NCBI RefSeq assembly: GCF_001592225.1 | Contig: NZ_BCWN01000009.1 | Location: forward strand, 1 to 64,000 | DNA length: 64,000 bases | Reading direction: 5' to 3' | DNA from: Castellaniella caeni NBRC 101664 | Lineage (GTDB): Bacteria > Pseudomonadota > Gammaproteobacteria > Burkholderiales > Burkholderiaceae_B | Shown here: in pieces, positions 8,253 through 18,600 of the stretch | Numbering within the stretch: the stretch's first letter is position 1 | Layout: every line of letters begins with the position of its first letter | Made by a program: the position numbers and the translations under genes | Notes under the pieces: model-generated | Databases searched by the model: none | Told to the model about the DNA's origin: nothing | Seen by the model: the letters and a program-made list of their open reading frames with translations, nothing else

Positions 8253-9356
8253 TCAGGACTGGGCGCAGACCCGCTGGTAGAAATCCAGCGTCTGCCGGGC
8301 GATGAGCGGCAGGGAAAACAGGCTCAGGGCGCGCTCGCGCGCGGCCTCGGCCATGCCCGTGGCCTCGCGGGGAGCCGCCAGCTGCCGCGCCAGCCATTGC
8401 TGGACGGCCGGCACGTCGCCGGCCGGCACAATCCAGCCGTCGATGCCGTCGCGCACCAGCTCGGGCAAACCGCCCGCATTGGAGACGAGCGTGGGCAGGC
8501 CCATGGCCAGCGACTCGCAGGCGGCATGCGAGCCCGCCCCGCGCGGCGACAGCACAACGCCGACGTCGCAAGCCGCCAGCACTCGGCGCGGGTCGTCCAC
8601 CTGACCGGGAAAAACCACGTACGACGTCATGCCCAGCGCATTGACTTCTTTCCGCTGCTGTTCGGAAGGCGGATCGCCCGCAATCAGCAGGCGGAAGCGG
8701 CGGCGCTGCGTCAGGGGCAGCTTGGCCACGGCCTGCACGAGCGTCATCCAGCCCTTGCCTCCGACGCAGCCCAGCACCAGCACCTCGCTCGGGATGGCGC
8801 CCAGAAACTGCTGGCGGGCCTGAGCGCCGAACGACGCCGTCTGGGGCCGGAACCAGTCGGTATCCACGCCCGGACGGATCGTCTGCACGCGGCGCACGCC
8901 GTAGGCAGAAGCCATCAGCTGGCGGCTGGACGCATCGCAAGTGCCAATGACGCCGTCCGTGCCCAGCCAGGCGCACAGCTTGTGGCCCAGAGTCCGCACA
9001 CTGGCGCCATCGTGCCGCGTCCAGAGAATGTGCGGTTTCTTGTGCAGGTTCAGGCTTGCCAGCAGCACCTGGCGGTGATCCGCCAGGCCGTTGACGTGCA
9101 CCAGATCGAACCGCTCGTCGCGCAACAGGGTGCGCAACGCCAGCGTCTGGATCAGCAAGGGCCTGCGCCGGGTGCCAAAGGCGAGATCCCAGCAGCGGAT
9201 GCCGGGCAATTCGCTGACCTGGGCATACAGGCGGCTGGCCGCCGGTGTGGCGATGGTCAGCTGATGTGTCTTGCGAAACGCGCGCACCAGGCCGGCGACG
9301 TACGCGGCGGATTCGTCCTCGTCTTGCGCAAGGGCATTGGTATACAGGATTTTCAT
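8253..9356 (-). CDS. GT4 family glycosyltransferase
   Basis: This 367-residue GT-B enzyme is presumed to act in LPS-core assembly. The N-terminal acceptor domain starts directly with MKILYTNA. The C-terminal donor domain includes VLGCVGGKGW, the FPGQVDDP strand-loop region and SHAACESLAMGLPTLVSNAGGLPE, typical of the GT4 nucleotide-sugar site. It lies 21 bp upstream of the deacetylase start and 4 bp downstream of the GT2 stop. The substrate is not deducible. Confidence 0.85.
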   Translation of the reverse strand: MKILYTNALAQDEDESAAYVAGLVRAFRKTHQLTIATPAASRLYAQVSELPGIRCWDLAFGTRRRPLLIQTLALRTLLRDERFDLVHVNGLADHRQVLLASLNLHKKPHILWTRHDGASVRTLGHKLCAWLGTDGVIGTCDASSRQLMASAYGVRRVQTIRPGVDTDWFRPQTASFGAQARQQFLGAIPSEVLVLGCVGGKGWMTLVQAVAKLPLTQRRRFRLLIAGDPPSEQQRKEVNALGMTSYVVFPGQVDDPRRVLAACDVGVVLSPRGAGSHAACESLAMGLPTLVSNAGGLPELVRDGIDGWIVPAGDVPAVQQWLARQLAAPREATGMAEAARERALSLFSLPLIARQTLDFYQRVCAQS

Positions 9357-9360
9357 GTTG

Positions 9361-10125
9361 TTACGGCGCCTTGTCGCCCGCCTGCCGTCGGCTCAGGCAA
9401 TACAGCTTGACGTAACGGTAATAGCTGCCCGTGGCCGCCATTCCGGCCAGCACCAGGCCCTGCCAGCCGTCGAGAAAGCCGCGCCTGAGCCAGTAATGGC
9501 GCACGAACGTCCAGGCGGCGTGCCCGAAGACACCGGGCAGGCTGGTGCGGCGCCCCTTGTCGTGGGCAGCCTGCGCGGCCTCGGTGGAATAGCGGTTGAT
9601 CTTGTCGATGAAGACTTCGAGGCTGGCGTACGGATAATGCAGGAAATGGCCGGACAGGGTGTCGATGCGCCCCTGCACGCGCACGTGCTCGTGCACGCGC
9701 GCCTCGCTGAAACGCCCGGCGTCACGACGAAACAGACGCACGACATAATCCGGCCACCAGCCGCTATGACGTATCCAGCGGCCGCAGAAATTGGACAGGC
9801 GGGCGATGCGGTAGGCGGTCGCCCGCGGCTGCTGCAACACGTGCTGAATGGCCTGGGCCAGCTCGGGCGTGACGCGCTCATCGGCGTCGATGGACAGCAC
9901 CCAGTCGCCCGTCGCCAAGTCGAGGGCGCGGTTTTTCTGCGGCCCGAAGCCCGGCCAGTCGACGCTGGACTCGACCCGCGCCCCGTGTTGGCGTGCGATG
10001 GCGCACGTCGCATCGCTGCTGCCCGAGTCGAGCACGATGATTTCATCCGCAAACCCCAGGGATTGCAGGCAGGCGCCAATGTGCGCCGCTTCGTTCTTGG
10101 TGATGACGATGACGGAGAGCCTCAT
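9361..10125 (-). CDS. GT2 family glycosyltransferase (WaaE/KdtX-like)
   Basis: This inverting GT-A glycosyltransferase of 254 residues resembles the WaaE/KdtX group, which adds glucose to inner-core heptose or Kdo. It shows LSVIVITKNEA at the N-terminus, VLDSGSSD, and the metal-binding SIDADERVTPEL near residue 88. A C-terminal part with aromatic and basic residues may touch the membrane. I chose the ATG at 10125 (MRLSVIVITKNE); the longer frame adds seven residues with no family support. WaaE assignment is likely by motif, but the sugar is inferred. Confidence 0.85.
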   Translation of the reverse strand: MRLSVIVITKNEAAHIGACLQSLGFADEIIVLDSGSSDATCAIARQHGARVESSVDWPGFGPQKNRALDLATGDWVLSIDADERVTPELAQAIQHVLQQPRATAYRIARLSNFCGRWIRHSGWWPDYVVRLFRRDAGRFSEARVHEHVRVQGRIDTLSGHFLHYPYASLEVFIDKINRYSTEAAQAAHDKGRRTSLPGVFGHAAWTFVRHYWLRRGFLDGWQGLVLAGMAATGSYYRYVKLYCLSRRQAGDKAP

Positions 10126-10179
10126 GCGGCGAAGCCCCAAGAACACGGCGGCGTGCGGCGCACCTGTCGTGACAGGCGT

Positions 10180-11019
10180 TCAGCCGACATAGGACAGCCC
10201 CTTTTTCCAGCGCTTCCAGGTGTTGAAGGCAGGTGCCAGCAGCGGGTGGGCGGCCACCTGAATTCGACGGCCCAGCGAGGCCCCCGTGGTATCGCGCACG
10301 GCAAAGCGGTAGATCGACGCCAGATCGCTGCCGGGCCGGTTGCGGCCAAACGCGCGCGTGGTGTAGAGATGCTGGAACCCGGCCTCATGCGCAATCCGCA
10401 CGTAGTCGGCATCAAAGTAACCCTGTGGCCAGCAAAGCTGATCCGACACCTCGCCCAGCTGCTCACGCAGGCAGGCGCGGGACTGGGCCAGCTCGTCGCG
10501 CATATGGGCATTTTTATTGTCGGCATCCAGCAAATCCCAGCGGGTATGGGTGTGCGTGTGACTGTGGAACTCGACGGTGCCTTGATCTTGCAGCGCGCGC
10601 ACCTCGGACCAGCGCAAGATAGCCTCGTCGGCGCGTCCCTGCGCGATCCGGCGCTCGCACTCGCGGTGTTCGGGGGTCTCGGGCAGCGGGTCGGGCCCGC
10701 CCAGGCAGGGCCGCACAGGCCCCTGCCCCACCCAGCCCGTCACCAGAAAAATGGTGGCACGCATGTGGTAGCGGCGCAGCAGCGGCGCCGCATACACCCA
10801 GTTGTCCAGGTAACCGTCGTCGAAAGTGATGAGCACCGAGCGGCGCGGCGCGCCGCCGTGCCGGACGTGGCGGATGAATTCCGCTGTGCTCAGCGCCGTA
10901 TAGCCGCGCCGGGCCAGCCAGCGCAGCTGATCTTCAAAGTGCTCGGGTGTGGTCGTGATCATGCCGCCACCGGGGCGCACGTGATGGTACATCAGCACGG
11001 GAACGATATTGCCAGCCAT
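10180..11019 (-). CDS. Second polysaccharide deacetylase (NodB-type)
   Basis: This CE4-type deacetylase of 279 residues is not closely similar to the other one in the cluster. It has PVLMYHHV at the N-terminus, ITFDDGYLDN with the catalytic aspartates, and FHSHTHTHTRWD, a histidine-rich version of the HxxxH metal motif. The CWPQGYFD stretch corresponds to the usual YPYG region. A 55-residue insert between the two motifs contains PCLGGPDPLPE. The ATG at 11019 shares one base with the stop of the upstream GT4 gene (TGATG), so the two are translationally coupled. Two deacetylases in one locus suggest two different amino-sugar substrates. Confidence 0.85.
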   Translation of the reverse strand: MAGNIVPVLMYHHVRPGGGMITTTPEHFEDQLRWLARRGYTALSTAEFIRHVRHGGAPRRSVLITFDDGYLDNWVYAAPLLRRYHMRATIFLVTGWVGQGPVRPCLGGPDPLPETPEHRECERRIAQGRADEAILRWSEVRALQDQGTVEFHSHTHTHTRWDLLDADNKNAHMRDELAQSRACLREQLGEVSDQLCWPQGYFDADYVRIAHEAGFQHLYTTRAFGRNRPGSDLASIYRFAVRDTTGASLGRRIQVAAHPLLAPAFNTWKRWKKGLSYVG

Positions 11020-12116
11020 CAGCTCACCTCTTTCAGCCACTGGGTATAGCACTGCTCGGTGTTACGCACGAGCGCGTCCAAGGTGAAGCGGCCCTCTTCA
11101 TGGACTGCCCGCTGCCCAGCTTGACCCATGGCTCGGCGGCGTGCTGGATCGTCTACCAGCGCCTGGATGGCATCGGCCAGCGCCGTTTGATCATGCAGGG
11201 GCACCAGCAGGCCCGTCACGCCGTCGTGCAACATCTCGGCGACGCCACCCACATCCGTGCCGATGACCGGCAGCCCTGCCGCGGCGGCCTCGACGAACAC
11301 GGTGCCCGACGCTTCTTGTTCGGTTGCCAGGGCGAAGAGATCGAAGGCGGCCAGCACGTTGGCGATGTCATTCCGCCGACCGGTGAACAGCACCTTGGCC
11401 TGCAAGCCAAGACTGTGTACATACGCCTGCAAGGCCTCGAAGGTAGGCGAGCCGTCGCCCACCAGCACGAGAAACACGTCCGGGCGCTGCCGCAGCAGCC
11501 CCGCCATGGCGTCGATCAAGGCCCGATGGCCTTTTTTCTCGCGCAGGACGGCAACACAGCCGACCACCACCGCCGCGTCGGGCAGCCGCAGCTCGGCACG
11601 CAGCGTGGACTGGGCAACGGGGGGCGGCAGCGCAATGGGCGAATATACCGTTGCCACCCGGTCGGGCGCGGCGCCGCGTTCGATGAGCAGACGGCGCACG
11701 TGCTCGCTGACCGTCGTCACGCAGTGCGGCACCCAGGTATAGGCCAGCAAAGACTTCGGCCTGACTGCCAGGTGGCGGGTGCGCACGATAAGGGGCGTGC
11801 CCGCCAGGCGCGCGGCCACGCCGGCCAACAGCGTATCGCGGCGGCTATGCGTGTTGAGCACGTCGAAGCGGCCTGCTCGAAGAATAGCGCGGGTCTGCCA
11901 CACGCCTCGCACATAATTGCGCAGGCCGTCCATCGGCAAGGTATGTACCTGAAACCCTTCGTCGCGCAAGCGTGTCGTCAGCTTGGCGTGCGGCTGGCAC
12001 AGGGCTTCGAGATGATGTCCAGCAGCCCGCATGGCGCACATTTCCTTGAAAATACGCCCTTCCTGGCCACCAAAACCGGTAGCAGCCTCAGCGTGCAGAA
12101 TGCGCAGCGGCCTCAT
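11019..12116 (-). CDS. GT4 family glycosyltransferase, first gene of LPS-core cluster
   Basis: This 365-residue GT-B enzyme begins at MRPLRILHAEAATGFGGQE, a common start for LPS-core GT4 enzymes. The donor-site region reads EQEASGTVFVEAAAAGLPVIGTDVGG. I chose the ATG at 12116 because it lies within the dnaE stop (ATGA overlap) and matches the family start; a longer frame to 12221 runs inside dnaE. This coupling means the core cluster is probably transcribed from upstream of dnaE or hrpA, unless an internal promoter exists. Confidence 0.85.
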   Translation of the reverse strand: MRPLRILHAEAATGFGGQEGRIFKEMCAMRAAGHHLEALCQPHAKLTTRLRDEGFQVHTLPMDGLRNYVRGVWQTRAILRAGRFDVLNTHSRRDTLLAGVAARLAGTPLIVRTRHLAVRPKSLLAYTWVPHCVTTVSEHVRRLLIERGAAPDRVATVYSPIALPPPVAQSTLRAELRLPDAAVVVGCVAVLREKKGHRALIDAMAGLLRQRPDVFLVLVGDGSPTFEALQAYVHSLGLQAKVLFTGRRNDIANVLAAFDLFALATEQEASGTVFVEAAAAGLPVIGTDVGGVAEMLHDGVTGLLVPLHDQTALADAIQALVDDPARRRAMGQAGQRAVHEEGRFTLDALVRNTEQCYTQWLKEVS

Positions 12117-15100
12117 CCGTAAAATACCTCGACCTGGTCGTAGGACAGCCACTGGCGCGCGTTGGCGATCAGGGTGTCGTCCATGCGCACGCGCCATTCG
12201 TCGCCCAGGCGCAGCAGGCACGAAAAGCCCGGCTGCTGCAGGCGCAGTTCGACGGGCACGCCGGATTCCGAACGCCAGTCGCCCAGCAGCGTCTGCAGCT
12301 GGTCGGGACTGAGGCCCCGGGGGGCGGACAGGCGCAGGCTGCGCGCGCGGGTTTCGCGCACGCGCTGCAGGTCGTAGAGTTCGTCGGCCGAGACGCGCAG
12401 GCCGCCCGAATAATCGTCATGGCTGACGCGCCCCTGGATGACCAGCGGGCGGTCTTCTTTGAGGCTGTTGCGGTACTGTTCGTACATCTCGTTGAAGATC
12501 GCCACTTCGATCTGCGCGCTGCCGTCGTCCAGCAGGGCGTAGAGCATTTTGCCGCGCTTGGTCATGCGCACGCGCACGGCGGCCAGCACGCCGGCCAGCC
12601 ATTGCTGGCCGCGCGCGGGCGCCAGGCGCGCCAGCGGCGTGGGCGCCACGCGGCGGATTTCATCGCGCCAGGCGTCAAACAGATGACCGCTGAAATAAAA
12701 GCCCAGGGCGGTCTTTTCTTCGGTGAGGCGGGTTTGCAAATCCCAGGGGGTGACGCGGGCCAGCTCGCCCGCCACCAGCTGGTCGGACTCATCGGCAAAC
12801 AGCGAGCACTGGTTGGCGTTGCGTTCGGCCTGCTCGGCCGCCTCGATGGCGCTGGAGAGTGTCGCCAGCAGCGCGGCGCGGTTTTCTTCGAGCGTGTCGA
12901 AGGCACCGGCGCGGATAAGCGCCTCGATGGTGCGCCGGTTGACCGTATGACGATCGACCCGGGCGCAGAAATCGAACAGGCTGGCAAAGGGGCCGCCCGC
13001 CTCGCGCGCCGCCAAAATGGCCTCGACCGCCGCCTGGCCGGTGCCCTTCACGCCCCCCAGGCCATAGCGGATGGTGCGCGGCGGCTGGCCCTTGGCCGTG
13101 TGCTCGTCGGCCACTGGCGCAAAACGGTAGCCCGAGGCGTTGACGTCGGGCGGCAGCACGGCCACGCCGTTGTCCAGGGCATCGCGCCAGAACACCTGGA
13201 TTTTGTCGGTGTCGTCCATGTCGGACAACATCGTGGCGGCGAGGAATTCGGCCGGGTGATAGCGCTTGAGCCAGGCCGTCTGGTAGGAAATCAGGGCGTA
13301 GGCCGCGGAGTGACTCTTGTTGAAGCCATAGCCCGCGAACTTTTCCATGAGGTCGAAGAGGTGGGCGGCGAGGTCGGCATCGTAGCCCTTCTTGACCGCG
13401 CCCTCCTGGAAAATGGCCCGGTGCTTGGCCATTTCCTCGACCTTCTTCTTGCCCATGGCGCGGCGCAGCAGGTCGGCGCCGCCCAGCGAGTAGCCGCCGA
13501 TGATCTGCGAGATCAGCATCACCTGTTCTTGGTAGACGATGACGCCGTAGGTGCTCTTGAGCACAGGTTCGAGGTCGGGATGGAAATAATCGACTTCGGC
13601 GCGGCCATGCTTGCGGTTGACGAAATCGACCACCATGCCGGATTCGAGCGGCCCCGGACGGAACAGCGCCAGCAAGGCGATGACGTCTTCGAAGGTGTTG
13701 GGCTGCATGCTCTTGAGCAGCTCTTTCATGCCACGCGATTCGAGCTGGAAGACCGCCGTGGTGTTGGCCGAGGACAGCAAGGCGTATGTTTCAGCATCGT
13801 CGAGCGGCAGGCTCATGATGTCGAAGTCGCGCTTGTCGGGATTGAACTCGCGCACGTAGCGCACGGCCCAATCCAGAATGGTGAGGTTGCGCAGTCCCAG
13901 GAAGTCGAACTTCACCAGCCCCACGTCTTCGACGTCGCCCTTGTCGTATTGCGAGACCACGCTGGTTTCGCTGCCCGGCTGGCAGTACAGCGGGGTGTAG
14001 TCGGTGAGCTTGCCGCGCGCGATGATGACGCCCCCGGCGTGCATGCCGATGTTGCGCGTCAGCCCTTCGAGCGGCCTGGCCAGGTCGATGAGCGCGTGGA
14101 TTTCCTCGTCGGTATCGTAGCGCTCGCGAAAGGCGGGTTCGTTTTCCAGCGTGCGTTCGAGCGACCAGGGGTCGGCTGGATTGAAGGGGATCATCTTCGA
14201 CAGGTTGTCGCAGACGCTATAGGGCATTTCGAGCACCCGACCCACGTCGCGCACCACGGCCTTGGCGCCCAGGGTGCCGAAGGTAGCGATCTGGCTGACG
14301 GCATCGCGGCCGTATTTTTCTTTGACGTACTCGATGACGCGTTCGCGGTTGTCCTGGCAGAAATCGACGTCGAAGTCGGGCATGGAGACCCGCTCGGGAT
14401 TGAGAAAGCGTTCGAACAGCAAGTCGTAGCGCAAGGGGTCGAGGTCGGTGATGCCCAGGCTGAAGGCCACCAGCGAGCCGGCCCCCGAACCGCGCCCGGG
14501 GCCCACGGGCACCCCATGCCCCTTGCCCCAGTTGATGAAGTCTTGCACGATGAGGAAGTAGCCCGGAAAGCCCATCTTGACGATGGTCTGGCATTCGCGG
14601 TCGAGCCGCTCTTGATAGGTGGGCATCTGCCGGGCGCGTTCGGCGGCATCGGGATACAGCTGCGCCATGCGCCGCTGCAGGCCTTCGTTAGCCAGGTGCA
14701 CCATGTAATCGTCGAGCGACACGCCGTCGGGCGTTGGAAACAGCGGCAGTTCGGGGTGGCCCAGGGTCAGCGTGAGGTTGCAGCGCCGGGCGATCTGCAC
14801 GGTATTGGCCAGCGCCGAGGGCACGTCGGCAAAGCGGCGCGCCATCTCGTCGGTGTCCGGCATGTACTGTTCGGCCGTGAAGCGTCTGACGCGGCGCGGG
14901 TTGCCCAGCAGCTCGCCCTCGGCAATGCACACGCGCGCCTCGTGCGCGCGAAAATCGCTGGGTTCGATGAACTGGATGGGGTGCGTGGCCACCACGGGCA
15001 CGCCGCATTGTGCCGCCAGCCGCAAGGCGGCCTGCACATAGGCCTCGTCGCCGTCGAAGCCGGCGCGCTGCAGCTCGATGAAATAATTGCCGGGAAAATC

Positions 15101-15589
15101 GGCCGCCCACTGTCGCGCGAGACGGGCAGCCTCGTCTTCGCGCCCGGCTTCGAGCGCGCAGCCGACGTCGCCCGCACGCGCGCCCGAAAGCACGATGATG
15201 CCGCTTGCGCCCGACAGCCACTCGCGGCGGATTTCGGCCCGGCCGCGCTGGCCGCCCTCGATCCAGGCGCGGCTGAGCAGCTGGCACAGGTGCAGATACG
15301 CAGCGTGCTGCGGGGCCAGCAGCAGCACGCGGAACGGCTTGTCGGTGTCGTCCGGGTTGTGCAGCCAGACGTCGCTGCCCGCCACCGGCTTGATGCCCGC
15401 CTTGCGCGCCGCCCGGTAGAACTTGATCCAGCCAAAGAGATTGCACAGGTCGGTGAGCGCCATGGCGGGCTGGCCAAAGGCCTTGGCCCGCTTGATGAGG
15501 TCGGGGATGCGCGCAATGCTGTCCACCACCGAAAATTCGGAGTGGCTGCGCAGATGGACAAAAGAAGGGCTTGCGGAAGACATCGTCAT
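12113..15589 (-). CDS. dnaE: DNA polymerase III subunit alpha
   Basis: This is the catalytic subunit of the replicative polymerase, 1158 residues, close to the usual ~1160. The N-terminal PHP domain starts at FVHLRSHSEFS. The palm-domain catalytic aspartates are in PDFDVDF (about 398-404) and FDFLGLRNL (about 560). The helix-hairpin-helix and OB-fold regions follow, with a C-terminal end at VEVFYG. Two ATGs lie 6 bp apart at the start (15589 and 15583). It follows hrpA by 27 bp on the same strand and overlaps the first LPS-core gene at its 3' end. Confidence 0.97.
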   Translation of the reverse strand: MTMSSASPSFVHLRSHSEFSVVDSIARIPDLIKRAKAFGQPAMALTDLCNLFGWIKFYRAARKAGIKPVAGSDVWLHNPDDTDKPFRVLLLAPQHAAYLHLCQLLSRAWIEGGQRGRAEIRREWLSGASGIIVLSGARAGDVGCALEAGREDEAARLARQWAADFPGNYFIELQRAGFDGDEAYVQAALRLAAQCGVPVVATHPIQFIEPSDFRAHEARVCIAEGELLGNPRRVRRFTAEQYMPDTDEMARRFADVPSALANTVQIARRCNLTLTLGHPELPLFPTPDGVSLDDYMVHLANEGLQRRMAQLYPDAAERARQMPTYQERLDRECQTIVKMGFPGYFLIVQDFINWGKGHGVPVGPGRGSGAGSLVAFSLGITDLDPLRYDLLFERFLNPERVSMPDFDVDFCQDNRERVIEYVKEKYGRDAVSQIATFGTLGAKAVVRDVGRVLEMPYSVCDNLSKMIPFNPADPWSLERTLENEPAFRERYDTDEEIHALIDLARPLEGLTRNIGMHAGGVIIARGKLTDYTPLYCQPGSETSVVSQYDKGDVEDVGLVKFDFLGLRNLTILDWAVRYVREFNPDKRDFDIMSLPLDDAETYALLSSANTTAVFQLESRGMKELLKSMQPNTFEDVIALLALFRPGPLESGMVVDFVNRKHGRAEVDYFHPDLEPVLKSTYGVIVYQEQVMLISQIIGGYSLGGADLLRRAMGKKKVEEMAKHRAIFQEGAVKKGYDADLAAHLFDLMEKFAGYGFNKSHSAAYALISYQTAWLKRYHPAEFLAATMLSDMDDTDKIQVFWRDALDNGVAVLPPDVNASGYRFAPVADEHTAKGQPPRTIRYGLGGVKGTGQAAVEAILAAREAGGPFASLFDFCARVDRHTVNRRTIEALIRAGAFDTLEENRAALLATLSSAIEAAEQAERNANQCSLFADESDQLVAGELARVTPWDLQTRLTEEKTALGFYFSGHLFDAWRDEIRRVAPTPLARLAPARGQQWLAGVLAAVRVRMTKRGKMLYALLDDGSAQIEVAIFNEMYEQYRNSLKEDRPLVIQGRVSHDDYSGGLRVSADELYDLQRVRETRARSLRLSAPRGLSPDQLQTLLGDWRSESGVPVELRLQQPGFSCLLRLGDEWRVRMDDTLIANARQWLSYDQVEVFYG

Positions 15590-15616
15590 GGGGGAATTGT
15601 ACTGAAGGGCGCCGGG

Positions 15617-18600
15617 CTAACGCGGCATGGCCGCCCAGGCTTTTTGCAGGCGCTTGACCGACACCGGAAACGGCGTGCGCAGGGTCTGTGCGAACAGGGC
15701 CACGCGCAGCTCTTCGAGCTGCCAGCGAAAGGCTTCCAGCTGCGCGTCGGGCGCCCCCTTGAGGGCGGCGCGCGCACGTTGCCAGGGCGTGATCAGGGGC
15801 GCCATCTCGGCCATCAGGCGCGCGTCGCGGTCGGGATCGTCGCGCAGCTTGTCGATGCGCATCTGCACGCCTTTCAGATAACGCGGCACGTGCTTGAGCT
15901 GTTCGGGCGGCGTGTCGCGCACGAAGTAGTGGCCCACCAGGACGTCCAGCTGCAGGCGCATGTCTTGTTGCGCCTGGGGCCACGAGCGGGCCTGGGGCAA
16001 CTTTTTCTGCACGGCGGCGCGCTCCTGCAAAATGGCCGACACCAGCCGGGCAAGCTCCTGGGCCAGCAAGCCCAGGCGCGCGCGCCCCTCGTCGCAACGC
16101 GCGGCAAAGGCCGCGGCGTCCTCGGGCCAGGGATCCATCAGGCAGGCCTGCGTGACGGCGGCGTCGATCAGCTGGTCGCGCAGCTCTTCCTGGGTGCCCA
16201 GATCCATATACAGCATGGCCATGCGGGTGAAATCGGGCAGGTTCTTTTCCAGATAGCGCACCTGCTCGCGCAGGGCCAGGCGAAAAAGCCGCCGCAAGCC
16301 CCCCTGATGCACCCGGCGCGCCTGCTGTGGATCGTCAAAGACGTCCAGCTCGCAGCAATCGCCCCGATCGCGCAGGGCCGGATAGCCGATGAGCGACTGG
16401 CCGCGCCGATGGATTTCCAACAGCTCAGGCAAGGCGCCGAACGTCCAGCCAGTGAGGTTTTCGTGCTCCAGTACCTGGGCCGCCGCCTGGTCGCGAGCGG
16501 CCAGCTGCTGAAACGAGGCCTGCGCCTGACGGCCATGCTCGGCACGCAGCTGGTCGAGGCTGCGCCCGCCCGAGAGCATGCGGCCATGCTCGTCCACCAC
16601 CTTGAAATTCATGAAGAGGTGCGCGGGCAGCGTTTCGAGCTTGAAGTCGGTGGGCAGCACGCGCACGCGGCGCTGATCCCAGATGTCGCCGATGAGCGCA
16701 TCGATCAGCCCCATGCCGGGATCGGCGGCGCGCTCGAACCAGCGCTCGTGAAAGCCGGCGGCGTAATCCGGCAAGGGTACGCAGTGGCGGCGCAATTTTT
16801 GCGGCAACGATTTCAGCAGCAGGTGCGCCTTTTCTTTCAGCATGCCCGGCACCAGCCATTCGCAACGCGCGGCATCGATCTGGTTGAGGGCAAACAGCGG
16901 CACGGTGAGCGTCATGCCGTCGCGCGGCGAACCGGGCTCGAAGTGATAATCCACGGCCAGCTCGGCGCCCGCCCACCGCAGGTGGCGCGGAAACACCTCG
17001 GTGGTGACGCCCGCCGCATCGTGCTGCATGAGGTCGTCGCGGTTGAGGTTCAGACGCTTGGCCGCCTGCGGGTCGAGCGTGGCAAACCAGGCTTCCAGCG
17101 AGGCCGTCTGGCTGATCTCGGGCGGAATCTGCTGGTCGTAGAAGGCGTAGATGAGCGCGTCGTCCACCAGGATGTCGGGACGGCGGCTTTGATGCTCCAG
17201 GCGCTCGATGGAGGCGATCAGGCGGCGGTTGTGCGCGATGAAGGGCAGCTTGCTGTCGATATCGCCCGGCACCAGCGCGTCGCGGATGAAGATCTCGCGC
17301 GCCGCCTTGGGGTCGATGCGACCATAGTGCACGCGCCTGCCGGTGTACACCGGCAGGCCATAGACCGTGCCGCGCTCGTTGGCCACCACCTGACCGGCCT
17401 TTTTTTCCCAACGCGGATCCGACCAGGCGCGCTTGAGCAGGTGCGCGCCCGCGCGCTCGACCCAGGTGGGCTCGATCTGGGCCACGCAGCGCGCATACAG
17501 GCGCGTGGTCTCGACCAGTTCGGCGGCCAGCACCCAGCGCCCGGCCTTTTTCTGCAGCGGCGAACCCGGATGGATGGCGAAGCGGATGTCGCGCGCGCCC
17601 TGGTACAGGTTGGCATCGTCGGACTTCATGCCGATATTGCCCAGCAGGCCCGCCAGCAAGGCCAGGTGGATCTGTTCGCGCGTGGCGGGCGTCTGGTTCA
17701 GGCGCCAGCCCTGCTCGCGCGCCAGGGTGAGCAGCTGCACGTGCGTGTCGTGCCATTCGCGCAGGCGGATAGGCGAGAGAAACTTGGCGCGCAGCTGCTC
17801 GGTCAGCCTGCGCTGCGAGGCCTTGTGCGCCACCTGCTCGCCATACCAGGCCCAGAGCTTGAGCCAGGCGAGAAATTCGGACTGCTTGTCGCGGAACTGC
17901 GCATGGGCGTTGTCCGCCGCCTCGCGCGCCTGCATGGGGCGGTCGCGCGGGTCTTGAATCGACAGGGCCGAGGCGATGACGAGGATTTCCGCCAGGCACT
18001 GCTGCTCGTGCGCGGCGAAGATCATGCGCGCCACGCGCGGGTCGACCGGCAGCTTGGCCAGCGAACGGCCCACGGCGGTGAGGTGATTGCGCTCATCGAG
18101 CGCCCCCAGCTCTTGCAGCAGCTGGTAGCCGTCGGCAATCGCACGCCCCGTGGGCGGTTCGACGAAGGGAAAGGCCTCGACGTCGTCCAGGCGCAAGGCT
18201 TTCATGCGCAGGATGACGGCGGCCAGCGAAGAACGCAGGATTTCGGGGTCGGTAAACGCGGGCCGCTGCTTGAAGTCTTGCTCGCTGTACAGCCGCACGC
18301 AGACACCCGGCCCCAGACGCCCGCAGCGTCCGGCACGCTGGTTGGCCGAGGCCTGGCTGATGGGCTCGATGCGCAGCTGCTCGACCTTGCTGCGCCACGA
18401 ATAGCGCTTGATGCGCGCCAGGCCGCTATCGACCACGTAGCGGATGCCCGGCACCGTGAGCGAGGTTTCGGCCACGTTGGTGGCCAGCACGATGCGCCGG
18501 GTATTGCCCTTGGGGTGAAAAATCTGCTCTTGTTCGGCGCGCGACAGGCGGGCATAGAGCGGCAACACCAGCGCGCCCACCGGATGGCGCTTGCGCAAGG

